Assembly (NCBI RefSeq): GCF_019457905.1
Contig: NZ_JAHZSV010000007.1
Coordinates: 186,001 to 250,000, forward strand
Source of the DNA: Flagellimonas abyssi
GTDB lineage: Bacteria; Bacteroidota; Bacteroidia; Flavobacteriales; Flavobacteriaceae
Length of the DNA: 64,000 bases
Direction: 5' to 3'
Shown here: piece by piece, positions 42,800 to 50,220 of the stretch
Layout: every line of letters begins with the position of its first letter
How positions within the stretch are numbered: position 1 is the first letter of the stretch
The notes under the pieces: generated by a model
Told to the model about the DNA's origin: nothing
Databases searched by the model: none
The model's input: only the letters and a program-made list of their open reading frames with translations
Translations under genes and position numbers: made by a program

Positions 42800-43357
42800 A
42801 TGAAATTGAAAGAAAAAAGAATTGCGATTTTGGCCACGGATGGTTTTGAACAATCGGAACTGTTTGAGCCTTTGGAAAAATTAAAATCAGAAGGAGCCAC
42901 CGTGGACATTGTTTCCACTAAAGAAGGTGAGATAAAATCTTGGAACAAAACCGATTGGGGAAAAAGCATCAAAGTCGACAAAACTGTGGATTCGGCCCAC
43001 ATACTTGATTACGATGCCCTGGTCTTGCCCGGTGGAGTGATGAACCCGGACACATTGCGGACCCATACGGTTGCCGTTAACTTTGTTAAAGGTTTTTTCG
43101 AAAGAAGCAAACCGGTAGCGGCCATTTGCCATGCTCCTTGGCTTTTGATAGAAGCAGAGGTGATCGATGGACGAAAAGTAACTTCCTATAAGAGCATTAA
43201 AAAGGATGTGATCAATGCCGGTGGGCTTTGGGAAGATAATGAAGTGGTAGTGGACAGTGGCTTGGTAACAAGCCGAAACCCTGGAGACCTACCTGCTTTC
43301 TGCAATAAAATCGTGGAAGAGGTTTTGGAAGGGAAACATGAAGAACAACATGCCTAA
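42800..43357 (+). CDS. DJ-1/PfpI family protein (YraA/PfpI type)
   Basis: 185 residues, cytoplasmic. Class I glutamine-amidotransferase-like fold with IAILATDGFEQSEL, YDALVLPGGVMNPD and the nucleophile elbow AAICHAPWLL containing Cys110-His111. The Cys-His pair and the YKSIKKDVINAGG, then VTSRNPGDLPAFC ending are typical of the PfpI/YhbO/YraA branch, linked to protein or nucleotide deglycation and stress survival. Monocistronic, followed by a terminator. Unlike the DJ-1 protein at 8.8 kb, there is no signal peptide. Confidence 0.9.
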   Translation: MKLKEKRIAILATDGFEQSELFEPLEKLKSEGATVDIVSTKEGEIKSWNKTDWGKSIKVDKTVDSAHILDYDALVLPGGVMNPDTLRTHTVAVNFVKGFFERSKPVAAICHAPWLLIEAEVIDGRKVTSYKSIKKDVINAGGLWEDNEVVVDSGLVTSRNPGDLPAFCNKIVEEVLEGKHEEQHA

Positions 43358-43405
43358 TATCTTGTTTTCCTAAGAATAAGAATTGTAAAGCATGTACCAA
43401 TTAAT

Positions 43406-43441
43406 ATGGGCGACCGCTTAAAAGTGGTCGCCCATTATTTT
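43406..43441 (+). terminator. Terminator after the PfpI gene
   Basis: ATGGGCGACC (43406-43415) pairs with GGTCGCCCAT (43426-43435) around a 10-base loop, followed by TATTTTT. Confidence 0.85.
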
Positions 43442-43606
43442 TAATGTAAAGGGTCTCTTTTCGTCTCTCCTTTTTTCTTGGTTGATGGAAACCTCAGTGG
43501 CCTGACCGGGCTCAAAATTATAATTGTCGGGCTTTTCCACAACAATTCTTAAAACGTTATGATTGGTGAATCTTATGGATTTGATCTTTACAATGTGCTT
43601 TTTGAT
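43418..43606 (-). pseudogene. 5' fragment of a ferredoxin/flavodoxin reductase gene, ATG changed to ATC
   Basis: 62 codons are open. The translation KKHIVKIKSIRFTNHNVLRI, then EKPDNYNFEPGQATEVSINQ and RRDEKRPFT, is the start of a ferredoxin-NADP reductase-type FAD domain (PGQxxxVxI...RPFT is the FAD-binding strand). The first codon expected to be ATG is ATC at 43604-43606. After RPFT the frame runs into the terminator of the PfpI gene and stops, so three quarters of the domain and the whole NAD domain are missing. A truncated, dead gene; its remnant is adjacent to mgtC. Confidence 0.7.
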
Positions 43607-43628
43607 GTCTGCTTTATTTTTTTTGAGC

Positions 43629-44027
43629 TTATTTTTTTCCTTCTATTTTATCGTCTATATAACCAAACACAATATTGATGATCACTACCAAAATGGTGAG
43701 TATGCCCAGTTCCACAAACATGGATGTGGCCGCTAGACACCCAGCTCCCCCACTGCACCATAGTGTAGCTGCAGTAGTAAGCCCCTTGATTTTGTCTTCT
43801 TGCTTTTTTTGCATGATTACTCCGGCACCTAGAAACCCCATGCCTGTGACCACTTGGCTTAACACCCTTGTAATATCTGCATATTCTTCACCATAGAACC
43901 GTAAAGAAACAAGGACATATGCACAAGCTCCCACTGCAACCAAAGTATTGGTCTTAAGCCCGGCATTTTTACCCTTGTACTCGCGCTCCAACCCAATGAA
44001 CAGACCAGCAAGTATGGCCAGGCCCAA
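43629..44027 (-). CDS. MgtC/SapB family membrane protein, no ATG start
   Basis: 132 residues from a TTG at 44027. The MgtC motif GLAILAGLFIGLEREYKGKNAGLKTNTLVAVGA is split here as GLAILAGLFIGLERE and KGKNAGLKTN, followed by VTGMGFLGAGVIMQ and LTTAATLWCSGGAGCLA; four or five helices, no C-terminal ACT-like domain. The homologous reading continues upstream to an ATC at 44079-44081 (ITELFTYDSQEVIAFTLKL) with no ATG or GTG, so the family's usual N-terminal helix is coded but lacks a normal start. Either a rare ATC start, the TTG, or loss of function. MgtC proteins affect magnesium homeostasis and ATP synthase. Confidence 0.78.
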   Translation of the reverse strand: MGLAILAGLFIGLEREYKGKNAGLKTNTLVAVGACAYVLVSLRFYGEEYADITRVLSQVVTGMGFLGAGVIMQKKQEDKIKGLTTAATLWCSGGAGCLAATSMFVELGILTILVVIINIVFGYIDDKIEGKK

Positions 44028-44248
44028 CTTTAGGGTAAAGGCGATTACTTCTTGCGAATCGTATGTAAAAAGTTCTGTGATACTATTTTGTGTTTACAGT
44101 CAATATTTTGAATTTCAAGCAGCAACCTTGGTAAACTACTTTTTTAAAACATTATAGATCAACGTAGAAAACACAATCATTAACGCTATAAACAACCTAC
44201 TTTTTCGGCGCAGCAGGTTGCATTGAAATACTCCACACAAACTTGTAC

Positions 44249-44440
44249 CTAAAAGCTCACGGAGGTTTCAAATATCAAACCTGAGAGCAGTACCCCAACG
44301 GCAACAATGATCAAAACGACCAATACGACTATAAAACCCGTTTTGGTGGCGCCATTTTTCTTAAAAATATAGTTGCGTTTTGGATTGTCTAGCTCTTTTA
44401 CAAGTTCTGTTTTTTCCTCTGGTTGCTTTTCGTTTTCCAT
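44249..44440 (-). CDS. Small single-pass membrane protein, unknown
   Basis: 63 residues. The first half is highly charged (Glu/Lys-rich), then a basic patch NYIFKKNGATK, and a single strongly hydrophobic helix TGFIVVLVVLIIVAVGVLLS, so an N-in orientation is likely. I do not recognise a family. An ATG start, normal composition and a clear topology make it a believable gene. No operon partner is obvious. Confidence 0.6.
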   Translation of the reverse strand: MENEKQPEEKTELVKELDNPKRNYIFKKNGATKTGFIVVLVVLIIVAVGVLLSGLIFETSVSF

Positions 44441-44567
44441 TTTTTACATGTTTATTATTTGATTTACAGGTGCATAGCTAGTTCAAAATAGCTCTTTCCG
44501 ATTATGTGTTTGACATATTCCACAAAATTTTTGACGCAAAAAGGAAAATTTGGACGTTGTTTGATAA

Positions 44568-44762
44568 AGACGGCCAAAAAACACCATTGAAGAAATGTTG
44601 ACGAACGACCTGATGCGCTTGTACAATGTTTCTTCCTATTTGGCCGATCACTTGAACTATTTTAGCGTTGCCATTTATCCAACCAGTTCAAAAAAAACAA
44701 CTGGACTGACCCCCGATCAGTTCTAAAAAATCGTGAAAATGCACAGGAAGAATGGGATATAA
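44568..44762 (+). pseudogene. Remnant of an AraC-type DNA-binding domain
   Basis: The frame reads NTIEEMLTNDLMRLYNVSSY, then ADHLNYFSVAIYPTSS and TTGLTPDQF, stop (TAA at 44724-44726), KIVKMHRKNG. Intact flavobacterial AraC domains have IEEYLTNDL...SYLS, about 40 residues including helix-turn-helix 1, then AxxLNYSSVAxLSxQFKKxTGLTPSxF. So about 40 residues are deleted, helix 2 is mutated and the end carries a stop. It has no start and lies just upstream of an intact, only distantly related AraC gene. Confidence 0.65.
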
Positions 44763-44824
44763 TATTATGGACACTCTTTCCACTTTTTTTAAAAAAAGAC
44801 TAAAATCTCTTCTGTTGACGATAA

Positions 44825-44854
44825 TTATGTAACAGAATCCACAAGTTATGTAAC
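44825..44854 (+). promoter_or_regulatory. 21-base-period direct repeats upstream of the AraC gene
   Basis: TTATGTAAC occurs at 44825-44833 and 44846-44854, exactly two helical turns apart, 34 to 63 bases before the -7 element. AraC-family dimers bind such direct repeats, so autoregulation is suggested. Confidence 0.45.
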
Positions 44855-44887
44855 GTAAACCGTAATATCATCATTACATTACCCTTT

Positions 44888-44895
44888 TACGTTTG
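44888..44895 (+). promoter_or_regulatory. Promoter -7 element of the AraC gene
   Basis: TACGTTTG matches TAnnTTTG, 36 bases before the start codon at 44931. Confidence 0.5.
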
Positions 44896-44930
44896 GCCCT
44901 AACACAAAACGTCTTTAAAACAACAGAACC

Positions 44931-45956
44931 ATGAAAACAAAAGCGCCACAGACCACATACTTTAGAAATATGTTTGAACAGTTTCAAAATGATATTGGGG
45001 GCGACCTAAAGGTCGATTCGAACAACGAACATACTCTTGACATCAACAATGACTTTGGAGACGGCTATATCAAAGGAATCTCGTTTAATGATGGTATGTG
45101 TTATATGGAGTTCGATATTAAATTTACCAAAGATTTAACCATGGTCGTCAATTCGCCAGAGTACACCTCCATTTGCTTTGCATATTGTTCCCAAGGGCAG
45201 ATAGCGCAAAGCTTTGGGAAAAATGGCAAAAAAACCGAACTGGAAAGTTTTCAAACTGGAATGTTGGCCAGCAACTCCTCACAGGACAACCTATTGTACT
45301 TTGACGAATCCACCAACTTAAAAATGATGCTGATCATCGTAAATCCTTCGAAGAACAATAGAGCAGAAAAAAACCTCAACCAAAAACTACAGAAACTGTT
45401 CTTCGATAACATGGAGAACGACAATTTTGTTTATGTAGGTTCCCATAATTTAAAGGTAGCGGATAAAATACAACAGCTTAAAAGTATTTCCATAGATGGC
45501 ATTGCCCGAAAAATAATGATCGAGGGATTGGTACACATGATATTGGCATTGGAAATACAACAACATTCCGACGACTTAAAGAATGCTGTTCTTCGTGACT
45601 CAATGCTGACTTCTAGGGAAAGAGGGGTGGTACAAGAGCTTTCGGAATTCATCAGCAACTATATAGAGAGAAAACTGCCCATATCCTATTTATGCAAAAA
45701 AAGCGGGCTATCTCCTTCAAAATTGCAAGAAGGCTTCAAATTGATGCACGGCACCACAGTGACCGATTACATCCGAAATGTAAGAATATGTAAAGCGGAA
45801 GAATTGATAAAGACCACTGATTTAAATATTTCACAGGTGGTCTATAGCATCGGATTCATAAGCAGAAGTTATTTTTCAAAAATTTTCAAAGCAAGATACA
45901 ATTGTAGTCCAAAGGAATATAAGGACAAGCAAAATTCCCGCCTTGTTCCAGCCTGA
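44931..45956 (+). CDS. AraC family transcriptional regulator
   Basis: 341 residues. The N-terminal ~220 residues are a beta-rich sensor domain without close family match; the block SICFAYCSQGQIAQSF is typical of the PqrA/PchR-like group. The C-terminal ~100 residues hold two helix-turn-helices: LPISYLCKKSGLSPSKLQEGF and NISQVVYSIGFISRSYFSKIF with the signature ending NCSPKEYKDK. PchR-like AraC regulators often respond to siderophores or other small ligands. It has its own promoter with direct repeats. Targets might include the downstream GNAT-rpsU-pro operon, whose upstream palindrome shares GTAA/TTAC words. Confidence 0.88.
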   Translation: MKTKAPQTTYFRNMFEQFQNDIGGDLKVDSNNEHTLDINNDFGDGYIKGISFNDGMCYMEFDIKFTKDLTMVVNSPEYTSICFAYCSQGQIAQSFGKNGKKTELESFQTGMLASNSSQDNLLYFDESTNLKMMLIIVNPSKNNRAEKNLNQKLQKLFFDNMENDNFVYVGSHNLKVADKIQQLKSISIDGIARKIMIEGLVHMILALEIQQHSDDLKNAVLRDSMLTSRERGVVQELSEFISNYIERKLPISYLCKKSGLSPSKLQEGFKLMHGTTVTDYIRNVRICKAEELIKTTDLNISQVVYSIGFISRSYFSKIFKARYNCSPKEYKDKQNSRLVPA

Positions 45957-46022
45957 TTGCACCATAGCGCTCGCTCCCCTATTACCCTAGGCCGTATGGC
46001 CCATTAAAAAAGCAAATGGCAC

Positions 46023-46067
46023 TATAACGTTTTCGACAAATCGTAATAGGGCACCTATTACGTTATA
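46023..46067. promoter_or_regulatory. Nested palindrome upstream of the pro operon promoter
   Basis: CGTAATAGG (46042-46050) and CCTATTACG (46054-46062) are perfect 9-base arms around GCA; an outer pair TATAACG (46023-46029) and CGTTATA (46061-46067) overlaps the right arm. The two pairings are mutually exclusive if folded as RNA, or form several operator halves as DNA. It lies 48-92 bases upstream of the -7 element at 46115 and just after the AraC gene. Confidence 0.45.
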
Positions 46068-46090
46068 AAAAGCATAAACCCCTTGTATTA

Positions 46091-46122
46091 TTGGGATTTA
46101 AGGCCTTATTTTCTTACCTTTG
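46091..46122 (+). promoter_or_regulatory. Promoter of the GNAT-rpsU-proCBA operon
   Basis: TACCTTTG at 46115-46122 matches TAnnTTTG, with TTG at 46091-46093 as -33 element 21 bases upstream. Transcription would start near 46128, giving a leader of about 245 bases before the first annotated gene. Confidence 0.6.
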
Positions 46123-46373
46123 TCTCGATGAACGTTAAGCTCCACGAGAGAAAAAACTGTAGAATCCTAAGTTTTAATTATCTGGTATTCAGAAACCAGT
46201 CAGATAAGTTCATTCCGCCTACCCTTTAATTACCTTCCCCTTATTCGGGAAGTAGACCCTATTACTATGGGAACTTAAGGACATTTCGTCCATCCTTTTC
46301 CATTTAGCCCTAATCGAAGCTTTAACTAAACTAAAAACTTAAAAATTAATCCATTATCGTTCAAAACAAAAGC
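46123..46373 (+). promoter_or_regulatory. Structured 5' leader of the pro operon
   Basis: Three hairpins can form: TTATCTG (46178-46184)/CAGATAA (46201-46207) with inner GGT/ACC pairing, CTTCCC (46234-46239)/GGGAAG (46247-46252), and GGAC (46279-46282)/GTCC (46288-46291). No T-run terminator is seen. The leader may act in post-transcriptional control of the operon; it matches no riboswitch I recognise. Confidence 0.4.
46128..46229 (+). CDS. Possible leaderless leader peptide (33 residues)
   Basis: An ATG lies 5 bases after the -7 element, so the transcript would begin at or next to it. The frame codes 33 residues ending in DKFIPPTL, with two adjacent proline codons CCG CCT a few codons before the stop. 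The first hairpin of the leader overlaps codons 17-27. In a proline-biosynthesis operon a translated leader with tandem Pro codons could sense proline charging by ribosome stalling. This is speculative: nothing but position and codons supports it. Confidence 0.25.
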   Translation: MNVKLHERKNCRILSFNYLVFRNQSDKFIPPTL

Positions 46374-46817
46374 ATGGTAATTAAGACCTACGATGCCTAT
46401 ACAAGGCTTTCTACCATGGAAGCCGACCGGTTTGCCAATTTTCTCTTTGACCACCAAGAGGGCAAGAGAGCTACAAAAAAAGCAATTAGAAAGGCTATAC
46501 AATATTCTACCAAAGATATTCCCGGACTTGGCGGATATGTGTTCGCCATGGAGGACAAAAATGAAATTTTAGGTTTGGCAGTTGTAAACAAAACAGGCAT
46601 GGGAGATTATATACCCGAAAATTTCTTGGTATTCTTTGTGATTCACAGAGATTATAGAAACAACGATATAGAGCAAAAACTATTGGACTACACCCTGCAA
46701 TATTGTAAAGGAGACGTTGCCGTTCACATTACAGGTGAAAACCAATATCCGAATAAAAAATTTTTTGAAGATAAAGGGTTCAGCGCAACCCATTTAGAAA
46801 TGAGATTGAACAGATAA
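46374..46817 (+). CDS. GNAT family N-acetyltransferase
   Basis: 147 residues. A single GNAT domain: strands with GYVFAMEDKNEILGLAVVNK, then FLVFFVIHRDYRNNDIEQKLLDYTL, which carries the acetyl-CoA pyrophosphate loop (normally Q/RxxGxG/A, here degenerate as RNNDIEQ), and KKFFEDKGFSATHLEMRLN at the C-terminus. The acceptor is unknown. It is the first gene of a run with a bS21 homologue 8 bases downstream, so a ribosomal or other basic protein substrate is conceivable; alternatively it acetylates an amino-acid precursor. Confidence 0.8.
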   Translation: MVIKTYDAYTRLSTMEADRFANFLFDHQEGKRATKKAIRKAIQYSTKDIPGLGGYVFAMEDKNEILGLAVVNKTGMGDYIPENFLVFFVIHRDYRNNDIEQKLLDYTLQYCKGDVAVHITGENQYPNKKFFEDKGFSATHLEMRLNR

Positions 46818-46825
46818 ACCATTAT

Positions 46826-47020
46826 ATGTTAAAAATAGAAGTTAAGCCAGGCGAAAGTATTGAAAGGGCTCTAAAACGCTATAAAAGAAAATATAGAAAC
46901 ACAAAGCGTTTGGACCAAATACGCAGCCGGCAAGAGTATACCAAAAAATCAGTAGAACGCCGAAAAACACTTAAAAAGGCACAATATAAAGAGCAATTCC
47001 TGAACGAACAGGAAGACTAA
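46826..47020 (+). CDS. rpsU: Ribosomal protein bS21 homologue
   Basis: 64 residues. The bS21 core is plain: ESIERALKRYKRKYRNTKRL, then IRSRQEYTKKSVERRKTLKKA. bS21 sits on the 30S platform close to the anti-Shine-Dalgarno end of 16S rRNA. In Bacteroidota, where the anti-Shine-Dalgarno is occluded, rpsU is known as one of the few genes with a strong Shine-Dalgarno. Here the bases before ATG (AACAGATAAACCATTAT) contain no GGAGG-like motif, and the sequence diverges from the typical family form (GENIDRALKRYKRKF), so this may be an extra paralogue. Confidence 0.85.
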   Translation: MLKIEVKPGESIERALKRYKRKYRNTKRLDQIRSRQEYTKKSVERRKTLKKAQYKEQFLNEQED

Positions 47021-47054
47021 TAACATCAAAAATTAAAGTATCAATAACAATAAA

Positions 47055-47246
47055 ATGAGACTTTCAAGAATTAAAAGGGAAACAAGATATGAAAAACGCT
47101 ATAGCGTTAAAATGGGAGAACTTACTACCCGTGTCACCTATATAAGAAGGTACATAATGGGACTTCCCGTACGCACTTTGCACAGATACCGTTCAACATA
47201 CTACGGTAAGGTCAAAGATTGCAACGATTGCAACGTATTATCATAA
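47055..47246 (+). CDS. Small basic protein of unknown function
   Basis: 63 residues with about 14 Arg and 6 Lys and many Tyr, very high isoelectric point, no signal or membrane segment. It ends with KDCNDCNVLS, a CxxC pair. Composition is that of an RNA- or ribosome-binding protein, and it lies 34 bases after the bS21 homologue in the same operon. No family is recognised. Spacing, ATG start and operon position support that it is translated. Confidence 0.6.
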   Translation: MRLSRIKRETRYEKRYSVKMGELTTRVTYIRRYIMGLPVRTLHRYRSTYYGKVKDCNDCNVLS

Positions 47247-47286
47247 CATTATTAGAACTTTTTATATAAACCTTTTAACATAAACA

Positions 47287-48093
47287 ATGAAAGTATTGGT
47301 TATTGGCGCAGGTAACATGGGGCTTACCTATGCCACAGGTATGTCTAAATCCAAATTGTTGAAAAAACGCAACATCATGGTGCTGGACAAATCAAAAGAA
47401 AAATTGGAAGAAGTAGGTAAAATAGCCTATTTCGATGCCATTGACAAAATCGAAGATTGTGTTCCACAGGCGGATATCATCTTTTTGGCCGTAAAACCAT
47501 ATCATGCCGAGGAACTTTTTGGGCGCATGAAACCATTGGTAAACCCAGAACAATTGTTCATATCCATTATGGCAGGGGTCACCATCAACTATATACAGGA
47601 AGCCCTTGGTATCAAAAAAGTGGTAAGGGCCATGCCCAATCTGCCAGCTCAAGTTGGTAAGGGTTTGACCAGCTACGTGTCCGCCGAGGAAGTTTCCCGA
47701 TTGGAACTTTTTATGGTCGAAGGGCTGTTGGATACAACGGGTAAATCGCTTAGAGTGAAAAATGAGAAATATATTGATGCATCTACCGGAATTTCTGGAA
47801 GTGGACCAGCATATGTTTTCTACTTCATGCAAAGTATGATGGAAGCCGCACTACAAATGGGATTCTCCGAAAATGTATCCAAAGTACTCGTGAGCCAAAC
47901 ATTTACAGGTGCCGTGGAATTGTTCAACCAGAACAACCTAAATCCCGACACTTGGATGGAGATGGTAGCCTCCAAAGGAGGAACCACCAGGGCCGCCTTG
48001 GACTCCATGGAAGACAACAATGTAAACGAATTAATCAAAGAAGCCGCCTTTGCAGCATTCGGTAGAGCTGTGGAACTGGGCGAAGAATACTAA
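47287..48093 (+). CDS. proC: Pyrroline-5-carboxylate reductase
   Basis: 268 residues. N-terminal Rossmann loop VLVIGAGNMGLTYATGM, then DIIFLAVKPYHAEEL, RAMPNLPAQVGKG and the family signature in the C-terminal helical dimer domain, STGISGSGPAYVFYFMQSM, plus VASKGGTTRAALDSME. It reduces pyrroline-5-carboxylate to L-proline with NAD(P)H, the last step. Followed by proB after 3 bases. Confidence 0.96.
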   Translation: MKVLVIGAGNMGLTYATGMSKSKLLKKRNIMVLDKSKEKLEEVGKIAYFDAIDKIEDCVPQADIIFLAVKPYHAEELFGRMKPLVNPEQLFISIMAGVTINYIQEALGIKKVVRAMPNLPAQVGKGLTSYVSAEEVSRLELFMVEGLLDTTGKSLRVKNEKYIDASTGISGSGPAYVFYFMQSMMEAALQMGFSENVSKVLVSQTFTGAVELFNQNNLNPDTWMEMVASKGGTTRAALDSMEDNNVNELIKEAAFAAFGRAVELGEEY

Positions 48094-48096
48094 AAC

Positions 48097-48867
48097 ATGT
48101 ATAAAGAACTAGTGGTCATCAAAGTAGGTACAAATGTGATGACCAACAAAGACAACAGAATTGTAAGACCAGTGCTCAACAATTTGGTACAACAAATTGC
48201 AGAGCTTTACGAACGTGACATCATGACCATTTTGGTCTCCTCTGGGTCGGTAATCGCCGGTAAAGAGGTTCTGGGAAAAGCAAAGATCAAAGATAAGACC
48301 CAACGTAGGCAAGTATATTCCGCCATTGGGCAACCCAGAATGATGAGGCATTATTATAACATATTCAACGATTACGGAATGAAATGTGCCCAGGTACTCC
48401 CAACAAAAAGGGATTTTAATCCTGGCGTGCACCGCGACAACATGATCAATTGCTTGGAAGGACTCCTTTCCGAAGGCGTGATTCCGATTGCCAATGAGGA
48501 TGATGCCGTTTCCGTATCCATGTCCATGTTTTCGGACAATGATGAATTGGCCACTTTGCTGGCACAACTGATGAAGGCAGACAGACTTATCCTAATGACG
48601 GATATTGATGGCCTTTACGATGGACATCCAGAAAAAGCCGATTCCAAGGTAATCGACAAGGTCGAGCCAAAAGAAGACTTGGACAAGTATATAGAAGAGG
48701 GAAACAAACAAGAAGGCGAAGGCCGTGGTGGCATGGGATCAAAATTAAACTATGCCCAAAAAGCCGCAGCGGCAGACATTCCATCTTACATTGTCAATGG
48801 GAAACGAGATAACGTAATCCTGGATATTGTAGAAGGAAAAAATGTAGGAACAGAAGTTTCAAAATAA
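48097..48867 (+). CDS. proB: Glutamate 5-kinase
   Basis: 256 residues: only the amino-acid kinase domain, without the C-terminal PUA domain of E. coli ProB. Motifs: VVIKVGTNVMTNKDN (phosphate loop), VSSGSVIAGKEVL, IPIANEDDAVS, RLILMTDIDGLYDGHP and GRGGMGSKLNYAQKAA. It phosphorylates glutamate in the first committed step and is normally feedback-inhibited by proline. Five bases separate it from proA. Confidence 0.95.
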   Translation: MYKELVVIKVGTNVMTNKDNRIVRPVLNNLVQQIAELYERDIMTILVSSGSVIAGKEVLGKAKIKDKTQRRQVYSAIGQPRMMRHYYNIFNDYGMKCAQVLPTKRDFNPGVHRDNMINCLEGLLSEGVIPIANEDDAVSVSMSMFSDNDELATLLAQLMKADRLILMTDIDGLYDGHPEKADSKVIDKVEPKEDLDKYIEEGNKQEGEGRGGMGSKLNYAQKAAAADIPSYIVNGKRDNVILDIVEGKNVGTEVSK

Positions 48868-48872
48868 CAACA

Positions 48873-50072
48873 ATGAAATTATTAAAAACAGATTTAAAAA
48901 ATAAAGTATTGCAAGATATGGAGCGAATCCTTGATGAAAATCGGGACGAATTGCTCCAAGCAAACAAAAAAGATTTAGACGCATTCAACCGCGACGATCA
49001 AGCATTGTACGATCGTTTGGTGGTGGACCAAAAGAAAGTGGACCAAATGATCCAGGCCGTGAAAGAAGTTCGCTTGCAAGATGACCCGGTCAATAAGGAA
49101 ATCTCCACAAGGGAATTGGACAACGGACTCAAAATCATCAACAGAACTGCTCCTTTTGGCACCATAATGATTATTTACGAGTCCCGCCCCGATGTAACCA
49201 TTGAGGCAGCCGTACTTGCATTTAAGGCGAATAATAAAATATTGCTCAAAGGAGGTAAGGAAGCTTACCACAGCAACAAAGCCTTGGTTAAGTTCTGGCA
49301 TCAAGCCCTGACCGAAAATGGTCTGTCCAAAGATTATAACCAGTTTATGGAGATGGACAGGACCCAAACACAGGAGTTCCTTAGGAATCCGGATCAGGAG
49401 CTAGACCTCATTGTTCCCCGTGGCGGCGAACGATTGATCAATTTTGTAAAAGAACACGCCAAATGCGCGGTGCTCATAAGCGGTAGAGGGAACAATTTCC
49501 TATATGTGCACAAAGAAGCCGATTGGGAAAAAAGTTTGAAAGTGATTTTGAACGCAAAAACCCATAAGATTTCGGCCTGTAATGCCTTGGACAAAATTTT
49601 GGTTGATACTCAAGTTGATGGTTATGAAGACAAGCTGAAAGAATTACAACAAGTACTCACGGCAAACAATGTATCCATAATCGTGGATGATAAAGTCAAA
49701 AAAACATTGACCAATGAGGATGCCATTACCGATGAATCCATTTGGCAAGAAGAGTTCTTGGCCATGAAGTGTGTTATTGGTGCTGTCGATAATATTGACG
49801 AAGCCATGGATAAAATCAACAAGAACTCTGGAGGGCACTCAGCATCCATAATGACGGAGAACAATAGTGTAGCCAAAACGTTCATGGAAAATGTGGACTG
49901 TGCTGCGGTATACCAAAACGCATCCACCCGTTTCACTGATGGTGGGCAAATGGGCGTTGGTGCGGAACTCGCAATCAGTACGGACAAATTGCACCACCGA
50001 GGGCCACTCGGACTAAAACAACTGGTCACCAACAAATACTATGTATTTGGCGATGGGCAGATAAGGGTGTAA
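48873..50072 (+). CDS. proA: Glutamate-5-semialdehyde dehydrogenase
   Basis: 399 residues. Aldehyde-dehydrogenase fold with the catalytic Cys236 in ISACNALDKILVD, nucleotide-binding FKANNKILLKGGKEA, LIVPRGGERLI and the C-terminal NASTRFTDGGQMGVGAELAIST signature region (split here as NASTRFTDGG and GVGAELAIST). It reduces glutamyl-5-phosphate to the semialdehyde that cyclises to pyrroline-5-carboxylate. Last gene of the operon, followed by a strong terminator. Confidence 0.96.
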   Translation: MKLLKTDLKNKVLQDMERILDENRDELLQANKKDLDAFNRDDQALYDRLVVDQKKVDQMIQAVKEVRLQDDPVNKEISTRELDNGLKIINRTAPFGTIMIIYESRPDVTIEAAVLAFKANNKILLKGGKEAYHSNKALVKFWHQALTENGLSKDYNQFMEMDRTQTQEFLRNPDQELDLIVPRGGERLINFVKEHAKCAVLISGRGNNFLYVHKEADWEKSLKVILNAKTHKISACNALDKILVDTQVDGYEDKLKELQQVLTANNVSIIVDDKVKKTLTNEDAITDESIWQEEFLAMKCVIGAVDNIDEAMDKINKNSGGHSASIMTENNSVAKTFMENVDCAAVYQNASTRFTDGGQMGVGAELAISTDKLHHRGPLGLKQLVTNKYYVFGDGQIRV

Positions 50073-50090
50073 ACATATATTGCATCAAAC

Positions 50091-50120
50091 AAAAAAAGGA
50101 GGCTGATGGCCTCCTTTTTT
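50091..50120 (+). terminator. Terminator of the pro operon
   Basis: A7 then GGAGGC (50098-50103) pairs with GCCTCC (50109-50114) around TGATG, followed by T6. Confidence 0.92.
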
Positions 50121-50220
50121 GTACCATGTGGCCAAACTTTATTTTATTATCAAATTTCAAGGTATTTATTGGTAGTTTTTTAAGAAAATCTCTAGATTTA
50201 TTACTTAAAATATATAAAAT

